Source: Planctomycetota bacterium (GTDB lineage Bacteria; Planctomycetota; UBA1135; GCA-002686595). Taken from it: 64,000 nt of DNA. The notes under the pieces were generated by a model, which worked only from the letters and a program-made list of their open reading frames with translations, made no database searches and was not told the DNA's origin. The stretch spans positions 1 to 64,000 of the forward strand of contig JAEUIA010000003.1 of NCBI GenBank assembly GCA_016795245.1, in the 5' to 3' direction. Positions within the stretch are counted from its first letter, which is position 1. Each line of letters begins with the position of its first letter. The position numbers and the translations under genes are program-made. Shown piece by piece: positions 36,514-44,745 of this stretch.

Positions 36514-37029
36514 ATGGAAACCGACAATGCGATGACGAACCTGGACGCACCCTTTGCCGTGCTGCGCGCCGGCCGGGAATCCAGCCTCGTGGCCCGGCGT
36601 CCCATCGCTCGCGACGCGTCGATCCTCGTGCTCGAAGGCGCCGTTACCGATCGCCCGTCCCTGGGCTCGGTCCAGATCGACGATGACCGGCACGTCGAGG
36701 TCCCTGTGGGCTGGGATTACCAGCGCATGCTCGACGAATGTCCCTGGCGGTTCCTGAATCATTCCTGCGAACCCAATGCCGCTTTTCGCGGACTCGAGCT
36801 GGTCGCCATCCGCTCCATCGCGCCCGGCGAGTCCATCACGTTCGACTACGACACGACCGAGTGGGAGATCGCAGCGCCGTTTCGTTGTCATTGCGGCGGC
36901 CGAGATTGTCATCGCAGCCTGGTGCGGGGGTTCAAGCACCTGACCCCGGCCGAGCGTCTGCGCCGCCTTCCCAACCTGGCGGATCACTTGCGTCGTCGCG
37001 TCGACGCGACGACGGGCGAACTGCATTAG
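36514..37029 (+). CDS. SET-domain protein
   Basis: A 171-aa protein. FLNHSCEPNAAF is the catalytic NHSCxPN motif, FDYDTTEW matches the following GEELxxDY region, and RCHCGGRDCH is the post-SET zinc cluster (CxCxxxxC). SET enzymes methylate lysines in proteins. Bacterial SET proteins are mainly described in chlamydiae and scattered others; the target here is unknown. It ends 11 bp before the synthetase gene, so it may modify a product or regulator of that locus, but this is only positional. Confidence 0.88.
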   Translation: METDNAMTNLDAPFAVLRAGRESSLVARRPIARDASILVLEGAVTDRPSLGSVQIDDDRHVEVPVGWDYQRMLDECPWRFLNHSCEPNAAFRGLELVAIRSIAPGESITFDYDTTEWEIAAPFRCHCGGRDCHRSLVRGFKHLTPAERLRRLPNLADHLRRRVDATTGELH

Positions 37030-37040
37030 GCTCTGGGGCG

Positions 37041-40000
37041 ATGTCCCAACCTTCCGGCGGCGAGTCGGGCGCGATCCATGCGCCACAGTTGCTGCACGAG
37101 TTCTTCGAGCGCGCACTCGCACGATTCCCGGACCGAGTCGCCGTCGAGATTCCGCCCGGCCACGAACGCGTCTCGCGATCGATCACGACCTACGCCGAAC
37201 TGGACCGATCTGCGCGCAGCATCGCGGCGGCAATCTCCGTCGCCGTTGCAGGAGAGTGCGTCGTCGCCATCCTGCTGCCGCGGACCTCTCCCGCGCTGTT
37301 CGCGGCGCAACTCGCCGTGTTGCGCACAGGAGCGGCCTACGCGTGCATCGATCCGGCCTTTCCCGATGCGCACGCGGCCTCGATCCTGGCTGATGCGCGA
37401 CCGGTTGCACTGATCACGGATGCCGCAGGGGTCGCACGCAGCGCGCGCATCGCAACGCCGAGTCTCTGCGTCCTGGACGTTGCGCAGTGCACAGCCGCGC
37501 CACCAACGACCTCGGACGCCGCGCGGCCGGCGTGGCTTCGAGCTTCGTCACTGGCCTACGTGATCTACACGTCGGGCACGACCGGACGCCCGAAGGGTGT
37601 GATGATCGAGCACGGTGCGATCGCGAACTTGATCGCGTCGGATGTCGAGCAATTTGCACTGCAGCCGACGGAGCGCGTAGCACAAGGCTCGTCCTCGGCG
37701 TACGACTCGTCCGTCGAGGAAATCTGGCTCGCCTGGTCCGCGGGCGCGACTGTGGTCGTGATGGACGACGACACCGCGCGCGCCGGACCGGACCTGGTTG
37801 CGTGGTTGCGCACTGAGCGCATCAGCGTGTTGTGTCCGACGCCGACATTGCTGCGCTCGACCGGCTGCGCCGAGCCACATGCGGAGCTCCCGCAGCTGAA
37901 GCTCGTCTACGCCGGCGGTGAGGCGTTGCCGCGCGACATCGCCGATCGCTGGTCGAGCGGCATTCGCTTCGAGAACGGCTACGGGCCGACGGAGTGCACC
38001 GTCACCGTGATGCGTGCGCCTGTACGAGTCGGTGAGGAGATCACGATCGGCAAGGCCGTGCGCGGCAGTCGCGCGCACGTGCTCGACGAGGATGCGCACG
38101 AAGTCGTGGGCGGACAAGCGGGCGAGTTGTGCATCAGCGGGCTCAGCCTGGCGCGCGGATACCTGGGCAAGCCCGAACTGACGGAGCAACGCTTTCCCAC
38201 GCACCCCGTGTTCGGACGAATCTATCGAACCGGTGATCTCGTGCGACGTGACGAGCACGGCGATCATCACTACCTGGGACGTATCGACGCGCAAGTGAAG
38301 CTGCGCGGCTACCGCGTCGAGTTGGGTGCGATCGAAGCCGTGATCGCCGCGCAAGCGGGCGTGCGCGCCGCGGTGTGCCGCGTGCAGTCCGCGGGCACGG
38401 CGCAGATCCTGGTCGCGCACGTCGTGCCTACGAGCCCCGAACACGTCCCCGATTTTGCACTGCTGCGCGACGCAGTGCGCGCGGAACTCCCGGAGTACAT
38501 GGTCCCGGCGCGCTTCGCCGTCGCGCAGCAGATCCCGGTGCTCGCGAGCGGCAAGCTCGACCGCGAGGCTCTCCCCGATGTCCAGGGCAGCGCGAGCCGC
38601 GACGCCGCGTTCGAGCCGCGCGATGAACTGGAGGCGCGCATCGTCGCGGCGTTCCAAAGTGTGCTCGGTGCACACGAGCGTCCCGCGCCGGATGCCGACT
38701 TCTTCCTCGACCTGGGCGGCGATTCCCTGCGTGCAGCCGAGGCGATTTCGGTGCTGCGCGCCGAGCCTTCGACGGCAGGGCTGACCGTTCGCGATCTGTA
38801 CGAATTGCGCACGGGTGCGGGCCTCGCGGGCCGCGTGCGGAACACACCTGCGTTCGATTACGAGCCGAACCGAAAGGAACGCCTCGGGCGCCGCAACCCA
38901 GCGCTGGCCACGCTCGTGCACTGCGCGTGGCTCAGCGCGGCGTTGATCCTGTCCTCGACGGCGTTCTATTTGATCGGATTCGAAGTCCTGGCGGCCCTCG
39001 TCCGCCGACTGGATCTGGTCCTGTTCGCGCTCGTCTCGCCGCTCTTGGCCCTCATCGCGACGGCCGGCTATACGCTGCTCGCGGTGCTGGCTACGCTGGC
39101 TGCGAAACGGATCCTGATCGGACGCTACAGTGCGACGCGCGCGCCGATCTGGAGCAGTTTGCACGTGCGCAACTGGATCGTGCAACAGGTCGCGGCGAGC
39201 GTGCCGTGGACATTGTTGCAGGACACGGTGTTCCTGAACTCGGTGCTGCGAGTGCTGGGCGCGCGCGTCGGCCGAAGGGTGCACATTCACCGCGGCGTAG
39301 ACCTGCGCCAAGGCGGATGGGACCTGCTCGAGATCGGCGACGACGCGACTTTGGCGCAGGAATCGGCGGTGCGCCTGGTGCAGGTCGAGCACAACGAGGT
39401 CGTGTTCGGCGCGGTCAAGCTCGGCGCGCGCAGCTTGCTCGATGTCCGCGCGAGCGTCGGGCCCGACGGCGCGCTGGGCGACGATGCGATCTTGGAACCG
39501 CTCGCGTGGTTGCCGCCGACCAGCCGTGTGCCGCACGGTGAATCATGGAGCGGTGTGCCGGCGAGCCGGGCGAGCGTGACGCCGCCGCTCCCGAAGGTCA
39601 GCGACGGTGCCGAGCTATCAACGTTTGCGCACGGCCTGGCCACGTTCGGCGCGCGCAGCTTGCGCATTTCGGCTGCGGTGTGGATTCCTTTGATCGCGCT
39701 GGCAGTGCTTTCGGTCGTCGTCGCGGATCTCGACGCCGATGCAGTATTGGCCTTCCTGTTCGAGTCCGATGCGTCCTTGCGCGGCCTGGCTCTGGCGCTG
39801 TTGCTCACGGTCGCGTCCGCACCCCTCGCAGTTCTCGCGGGCGCGCTCGTGTGCCGAGCTCTCGGGCGCGTGAAGCCGGGCGTGATCTCGCGCTGGAGCT
39901 TCGGCTACCTGCGCGTGCTGGCGAAGACCGACATGGTGCAAGCTGCGGGCAATCTCCTGTCGGGCACCTTGTTCTGGCCGCTGTGGTTGCGTCTGGCCGG

Positions 40001-41048
40001 GATGCGCGTCGGCCAAGGCTGCGAGATCAGCACGATCATCGACGTGGTGCCCGAGTTGATCGAGGTCGGCGACGAGAGTTTCTTCGCCGACGGCATCTAC
40101 CTCGGCAGTCCACGCGTGCGCGCCGGCACCGTGACGCTGGCAGAAACGCGTCTTGCGACCAATACTTTCCTCGGCAATCACTGCGTCGTGCCCGCGGGCA
40201 CACATCTGCCGGCGGACGTTTTGATCGGCGTGTCGACCGTCGCTGACACTGCGCAAGCGCGTCCAGGCACGTCGTGGTTCGGCCTGCCGCCGATCGAGCT
40301 TCCGCGTCGACCACCGGACGACGTCGATCGGCGGCTGACGCACGAGCCTGGTTTCGTGCGCTACACCAATCGACTCGTGTGGGAAAGCGCGCGCATTCTG
40401 CTGCCGATCGTTCCGCTCGTGGTGGCGCTGGCCTGGCTGCGCGTCACAGCCGTGGCGGAGGCGGAGTACACGAGCGCGGCCTTTCACTTCCTGGTGTTGC
40501 CGTCGATCACGTTCCTCGCAGGCTGTGCACTGATCCTCGCCGTGTTGGCGTTGAAGTGGTCGCTCTTGGGTCGCGTCCGACCCGGCGAACACGGACTGTG
40601 GTCGTGCTGGTGCAGCCGCTGGGATTTCCTGTTCATGGCGTGGGGCCAATGGGCGCGCCCTGTTCTCGCGCGCTTCGAAGGCACGCAGATTCTGGCGTGG
40701 TATCTGCGCGCGATGGGTGCGCGCATCGGCCGGCGCGTGCTGCTCGAAGCCGGCTTCGCGCACGTCGTCGATCCGGACATGCTGCGCTTCGAGGACGACG
40801 CGACCGTCAGCTGTCTCTTCCAGGCGCACAGTTTCGAAGACCGCGTCCTGAAGATCGATCACGTCGACATCCGGCGTGGCGCGTGGGTCGGGCAGGGAAC
40901 CGTGGTCTTCTACGGTGCTGACATCGGCGCCGAGTCGCGCGTGGCGCCGCACGGCGTCGTCATGAAGCACGAACACCTGCCGGCGGGCGGCGCGTACGTC
41001 GGTTCACCGCTCGCGCGCGGCGACGGATCCGTTCAGGCGAGCTTCTGA
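37041..41048 (+). CDS. Pls/PosA-type non-ribosomal peptide synthetase
   Basis: A 1335-aa single-module NRPS. The adenylation domain (about 1-510) has the A3 core YVIYTSGTTGRPKG (about 172-186), A5 NGYGPTE, A7 YRTGDLV, A8 GRIDAQVKLRGYRVE and A10 ASGKLDREAL. The carrier domain has LGGDSL with phosphopantetheine Ser562. From about 607 a membrane region with roughly six spans alternates with three hexapeptide-repeat beta-helix domains, closing at WSGVPA, WFGLPP and VGSPLA motifs. This is the TIGR02353 Pls/PosA architecture, as in epsilon-poly-lysine synthetase. The amino-acid chosen is unknown. Adenylation residues, read by hand against PheA, suggest Asp235 and Glu239 positions. Confidence 0.92.
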   Translation: MSQPSGGESGAIHAPQLLHEFFERALARFPDRVAVEIPPGHERVSRSITTYAELDRSARSIAAAISVAVAGECVVAILLPRTSPALFAAQLAVLRTGAAYACIDPAFPDAHAASILADARPVALITDAAGVARSARIATPSLCVLDVAQCTAAPPTTSDAARPAWLRASSLAYVIYTSGTTGRPKGVMIEHGAIANLIASDVEQFALQPTERVAQGSSSAYDSSVEEIWLAWSAGATVVVMDDDTARAGPDLVAWLRTERISVLCPTPTLLRSTGCAEPHAELPQLKLVYAGGEALPRDIADRWSSGIRFENGYGPTECTVTVMRAPVRVGEEITIGKAVRGSRAHVLDEDAHEVVGGQAGELCISGLSLARGYLGKPELTEQRFPTHPVFGRIYRTGDLVRRDEHGDHHYLGRIDAQVKLRGYRVELGAIEAVIAAQAGVRAAVCRVQSAGTAQILVAHVVPTSPEHVPDFALLRDAVRAELPEYMVPARFAVAQQIPVLASGKLDREALPDVQGSASRDAAFEPRDELEARIVAAFQSVLGAHERPAPDADFFLDLGGDSLRAAEAISVLRAEPSTAGLTVRDLYELRTGAGLAGRVRNTPAFDYEPNRKERLGRRNPALATLVHCAWLSAALILSSTAFYLIGFEVLAALVRRLDLVLFALVSPLLALIATAGYTLLAVLATLAAKRILIGRYSATRAPIWSSLHVRNWIVQQVAASVPWTLLQDTVFLNSVLRVLGARVGRRVHIHRGVDLRQGGWDLLEIGDDATLAQESAVRLVQVEHNEVVFGAVKLGARSLLDVRASVGPDGALGDDAILEPLAWLPPTSRVPHGESWSGVPASRASVTPPLPKVSDGAELSTFAHGLATFGARSLRISAAVWIPLIALAVLSVVVADLDADAVLAFLFESDASLRGLALALLLTVASAPLAVLAGALVCRALGRVKPGVISRWSFGYLRVLAKTDMVQAAGNLLSGTLFWPLWLRLAGMRVGQGCEISTIIDVVPELIEVGDESFFADGIYLGSPRVRAGTVTLAETRLATNTFLGNHCVVPAGTHLPADVLIGVSTVADTAQARPGTSWFGLPPIELPRRPPDDVDRRLTHEPGFVRYTNRLVWESARILLPIVPLVVALAWLRVTAVAEAEYTSAAFHFLVLPSITFLAGCALILAVLALKWSLLGRVRPGEHGLWSCWCSRWDFLFMAWGQWARPVLARFEGTQILAWYLRAMGARIGRRVLLEAGFAHVVDPDMLRFEDDATVSCLFQAHSFEDRVLKIDHVDIRRGAWVGQGTVVFYGADIGAESRVAPHGVVMKHEHLPAGGAYVGSPLARGDGSVQASF

Positions 41049-41305
41049 ATCTCGCCCAGCTTGCGCCACTTCGCGACCTGACTGGCGTCGAACGCGAAGT
41101 CCTTCTGTTTGACGTCGACGCCGTAGGTCGCGGTTTCGCGGATGTAGGCCTCGGGATCGGCGCCCGGCGCGGGGTCGTAGACGTCGACGTCGTGCATGAA
41201 GACCTGGAAGCCGTTCGTGCTGTCGAAGCGGCCGATGACCACGCGGCCTGACTTCGTTTCGATGACCAGATTGATGCCGTGAGGGGCGGTGTTGATGTTC
41301 GTCAT
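41033..41305 (-). CDS. Small conserved-looking hypothetical protein
   Basis: A 90-aa protein starting at the ATG at 41305. GINLVIETKSGRVVIGRFDSTNGFQVFMHD is a beta-rich core followed by Asp/Pro-rich PAPGADPEAYIRETATYG and a helical C-terminus. There is no recognisable motif or signal. It overlaps the 3' end of the Pls/PosA gene by 16 bp in the convergent direction and is divergent from ilvE, with 58 bp between starts. The function is unknown. Confidence 0.65.
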   Translation of the reverse strand: MTNINTAPHGINLVIETKSGRVVIGRFDSTNGFQVFMHDVDVYDPAPGADPEAYIRETATYGVDVKQKDFAFDASQVAKWRKLGEIQKLA

Positions 41306-41363
41306 GGGCGGGGAGCATGGTAACGCGAACTCGGCCGGTCCGGGCCGTAGACTCTCGTTCCGC

Positions 41364-42284
41364 ATGAAGCTGAATCCCGCCGCCTCGATCTGGTTCAACG
41401 GTGAACTCGTGCCTTGGGACAAGGCGCAAGTCCACGTGCTCACACACGCGCTGCACTACGCTTCGAGCGTGTTCGAGGGGCTGCGCGCCTACGCGACGGC
41501 CAAGGGCCCGGCGGTCCTGGGTCTGGACGCGCACGTCGCGCGGCTCTTCGAGTCGTGCAAGATCGTGCACTTGCCGATTCCGTTCGCAAGGGACCGCATC
41601 CGTTCCGCGATCCTCGAGACCGTGCGCGCGAACAAGCACGAGGCGTGCTACGTGCGGCCGCTGGTGTACCGCGGGTACGGCGCGCTGGGTGTGTGGCCGG
41701 CCGACAATCCCGTCGAGGTCGCGATCGCGACCTTTCCGTGGATCAAGCCCAACGAACGCGATCTGTACGAGAAGGGGATCTCTGTCGGCGTGTCGTCGTG
41801 GCGACGCATGGCGCCCGACACGCTGCCGGCGATGGCGAAGTGCGCTGGCAATTACGTCAACTCGGCGCTCGTCATCACCGAAGCGAAACGACACGGCTAC
41901 GCCGAAGGCCTGGTGCTCGACATCGACGGCTACGTCAGCGAAGGCAGCGGGCAGAACGTGTTCCTCGTGTCGCGCGGCAAGCTGTGGACGCCGCCGGTCG
42001 GTTCGTCGATCCTGGCCGGCGTGACGCGCGCGTGCGTGCTGCAAGTGGCGCGCGAGCTGGGCGTGGAGACGGTCGAGCAACGCATTCCGCGCGAGATGCT
42101 CTACACCGCCGACGAAGCGTTCTTTACCGGCACCGTCGCCGAAGTCACGCCGATCACGAGCGTCGACGGCCTGCCGGTGGGATCCGGTGGGCGCGGCCCG
42201 GTCACGCAGCGCATCCAGGAACGTTTTTTCGCCCTCGCGCGCGGGCAGGCGCCCGATGTCCACCAGTGGATGACGCTCGTCTGA
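41364..42284 (+). CDS. ilvE: Branched-chain amino-acid aminotransferase (class IV)
   Basis: A 306-aa PLP enzyme. ALHYASSVFEGLRAY and AKCAGNYVNS with catalytic Lys159 are typical, and EGSGQNVFLV is the phosphate-binding loop. It transfers amino groups between 2-oxoglutarate and Leu/Ile/Val, the last step of their synthesis. D-amino-acid transaminase and ADC lyase share the fold, but the FEGLRAY motif favours IlvE. No other branched-chain gene is nearby. Confidence 0.92.
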   Translation: MKLNPAASIWFNGELVPWDKAQVHVLTHALHYASSVFEGLRAYATAKGPAVLGLDAHVARLFESCKIVHLPIPFARDRIRSAILETVRANKHEACYVRPLVYRGYGALGVWPADNPVEVAIATFPWIKPNERDLYEKGISVGVSSWRRMAPDTLPAMAKCAGNYVNSALVITEAKRHGYAEGLVLDIDGYVSEGSGQNVFLVSRGKLWTPPVGSSILAGVTRACVLQVARELGVETVEQRIPREMLYTADEAFFTGTVAEVTPITSVDGLPVGSGGRGPVTQRIQERFFALARGQAPDVHQWMTLV

Positions 42285-42450
42285 ATCAGCGTGCAATCGC
42301 GTTTCGAATCGGGAACGCATATGTAACGCGGCTCGGACGGCGCACGTAGATCTGCGGTAGGGGGCTTGAATCCGCGGCGCTCAGGCTGCGCTTGGACCGC
42401 CCTGGTCCGACAATTGCTTTACAGGCGGACCCCGCAACGAGGAACCGATC

Positions 42451-44733
42451 ATGCCGCCGCTTCACACCGCTCTCACGCTCCCGCTTCTCTTCGCCTTCGC
42501 CGCATCCGGCCCGGCTCAGTCGCCGCCGGATGTCTGCGTTCCCACGGAAGCGCAACAGATCGCGCGCTTGCAGTCGCACTACCAGGCCGTCGTCGAGGAG
42601 CTGTCCGCGGCCGACGTGAGCATGCTCGCTGCGCCCGCGCGGGTCGAACGCGCGCGCTTGATCGGCGTGTTGCGTGAATTCGGCGAGCGCGGTGAGTTCG
42701 GTCGCAACGTCGACTTCCCTGCCGCGCGCGTGCCGTACTTCCGCACGGCGAATGGCCGACGTTGCGCGGTGGCTGAATTGATGCACGCGTCCGGCGAAGA
42801 CGCATTCGTCGAGAGTGTGCGCGCGAACCGCAACCACGTTTGGATCTCCGGACTCGTTGGGGACGCCACGTTCGAGAGCTGGCTCGCGCGCTCGGGCCTT
42901 TCGATCGAAGACGCGGGGCGCATTCACGGGCCGCCGATCATCGATCCAGGAAGCTCGAGCTCGGCCCCGAGCGGTCCGGCCGGCGGCAGCTACCAAGGGC
43001 CGGGCGACACCGTCTCCGGCGGAGGCGGCGCGGGATCGACGCCCAATTCGCCGCGCGCCGGCGGAGGAGCGGCGCCGAGCGGTTCACGCCCGGAGAACAG
43101 CGGCCCCGGAGTAGGAGCGCGCGGCCCGGTGAACACGGGTGGCGGAATGCCCGGCGTGCCTAGACCGATGGCGCTCGTCACGACCAGCGACGACACCTGG
43201 TGGTTGTGGTGGGAATACAACAAGAATCAGTACCTGCGGCCGAATCGCCTGACGCTCGCCAATGCGCCGATGACCGGCGACGACGCCGAGCTCGCGTTGC
43301 GCACGGCCATCGCACAGGCACGGCGATCCGCGGTGCCGCTCTTCGAGAGAGCGCTTTCCGACTCCGACGCCAACGTGCGCTCGACGGCGGCGATCGCGCT
43401 GGGGCGCGTCGGCGGGGGACCGGCAGTCGAGAAGCTGCTGAAGTTGCTCGAGGACCCGAATGTCGATGTGCGGCACAAGGCCATCCTGGCGCTGGGCGCG
43501 ACGGCCACGGCGGAAGCGGTGTTGCCGCTGCTCTCGATCGCGCGCCATGGATCGCTAGACGAGAATTCGCGCTCGCGCATCTCGCCGGTGGCGCGCCCGT
43601 TCGCGATCGTGGCGCTCGGGTTGGGGCGGCGCCATGACTTCGATGATCGCATCGACGTGGAGATCGCGAAGATCATCCAGGATCGTACGCGCTCTGACCG
43701 CGAACCGATCGGTGTCGCGGCGCTGATGTATCAAACGCTTGCGCCGAGCAAGGAACTCGCGCGCTACGCCTTGGCGATGGCGAAGGACGACGACGAGTCG
43801 CCCAGCGTGCGCTGCCGCGCGGTCGAATCTCTGCGCACGAGCAACGACGATGCGACTCTCTCCGAGATGCAGCACTTCCTGTCGGGATCGCGCCTCGATC
43901 TGCGCCGGTCCGCGGCGCTTGCGCTCGGAGAATTCCAGAACTCGCTCGCCTTGCCGGCGTTGATGACGGCCTTCGAACTCGAAGCCGAGCCGCTGACGCG
44001 CGGGTTCATCTTGATTTCGATCGGCAAACAAGGCGGCCCGAAGGCCCAGGAGTACTTGACCAAGGTGCTCGAGAAGGGCGAGTCCGGCATGCGTCGGTGG
44101 GCGGCGCTAGGTCTAGGCATCGAAGCCCGCGACATGGCCGACTTCGATGTCGCGGGGCGTCTCGCGCGGACGATCCGCGAGGCTCAGTCACGCGAGAAGA
44201 ACCAGGACGGCATGGGTGCATACTGGCTCGCGTCCGGTCTCGCGCGCGACGAAAACGCTCGCCTGTCGATCCGCAATGCGCTCGAAACCGCGTCGGACGC
44301 GCGCCAGCGGCTGTACGCGGCGAGCGCCTTGGCTCTGCTAGGCGGAGAGGCTTCGCTCGAAGTGCTGCGCACGCGGCTCAAGCTCGAAGCGCAAGACATG
44401 GTGCGCGTCGGTATCGCTGATGCGCTCGGTGTGATGGGTGCAGCGCAAGACGCCAAGGCCATCCTGGACATGCTGATGAACCTCAACCAATCCAGGTTGC
44501 AGGGCCAGGCTGCGTCGGCGATGGCGGCCAACGGTTCTGCGGACGCGCTCATGGCGCTCACCGAGCTCGCGCGCATCGAGACCGGTTCGAGTGTGCGTCG
44601 TGCGGCGGCGATCGAAGGTCTGGGCATGATCCTCGCGCCGCACGCGCCGCTGACTTTTGCAGATGGTTCGCGCGCGGCGAACTACACGGTCTTCAACGAT
44701 TGGATCGCGTCGGTCTTTCAGACCACGCTCTGA
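42451..44733 (+). CDS. Exported HEAT-repeat protein with Gly/Ser/Pro-rich linker
   Basis: A 760-aa protein with GAGGA before the ATG and a signal peptide (PLHTALTLPLLFAFAASGPA). After about 150 residues comes a flexible linker (about 165-235) rich in Gly, Ser and Pro, then about 500 residues of HEAT/PBS-lyase-type repeats such as AAIALGRVGGGPAVEKLLKL and KAILALGATATAEAVLPLLS. HEAT solenoids bind proteins. It is probably periplasmic. No catalytic motif is visible. It sits alone between ilvE and the convergent kinase. Confidence 0.82.
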   Translation: MPPLHTALTLPLLFAFAASGPAQSPPDVCVPTEAQQIARLQSHYQAVVEELSAADVSMLAAPARVERARLIGVLREFGERGEFGRNVDFPAARVPYFRTANGRRCAVAELMHASGEDAFVESVRANRNHVWISGLVGDATFESWLARSGLSIEDAGRIHGPPIIDPGSSSSAPSGPAGGSYQGPGDTVSGGGGAGSTPNSPRAGGGAAPSGSRPENSGPGVGARGPVNTGGGMPGVPRPMALVTTSDDTWWLWWEYNKNQYLRPNRLTLANAPMTGDDAELALRTAIAQARRSAVPLFERALSDSDANVRSTAAIALGRVGGGPAVEKLLKLLEDPNVDVRHKAILALGATATAEAVLPLLSIARHGSLDENSRSRISPVARPFAIVALGLGRRHDFDDRIDVEIAKIIQDRTRSDREPIGVAALMYQTLAPSKELARYALAMAKDDDESPSVRCRAVESLRTSNDDATLSEMQHFLSGSRLDLRRSAALALGEFQNSLALPALMTAFELEAEPLTRGFILISIGKQGGPKAQEYLTKVLEKGESGMRRWAALGLGIEARDMADFDVAGRLARTIREAQSREKNQDGMGAYWLASGLARDENARLSIRNALETASDARQRLYAASALALLGGEASLEVLRTRLKLEAQDMVRVGIADALGVMGAAQDAKAILDMLMNLNQSRLQGQAASAMAANGSADALMALTELARIETGSSVRRAAAIEGLGMILAPHAPLTFADGSRAANYTVFNDWIASVFQTTL

Positions 44734-44745
44734 CGTCGTGTCCGA

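Noticed and set aside
37548-39536. 662-codon minus-strand frame over the NRPS
   Set aside because: Antisense of a gene with A and T domain motifs; no recognisable domain.
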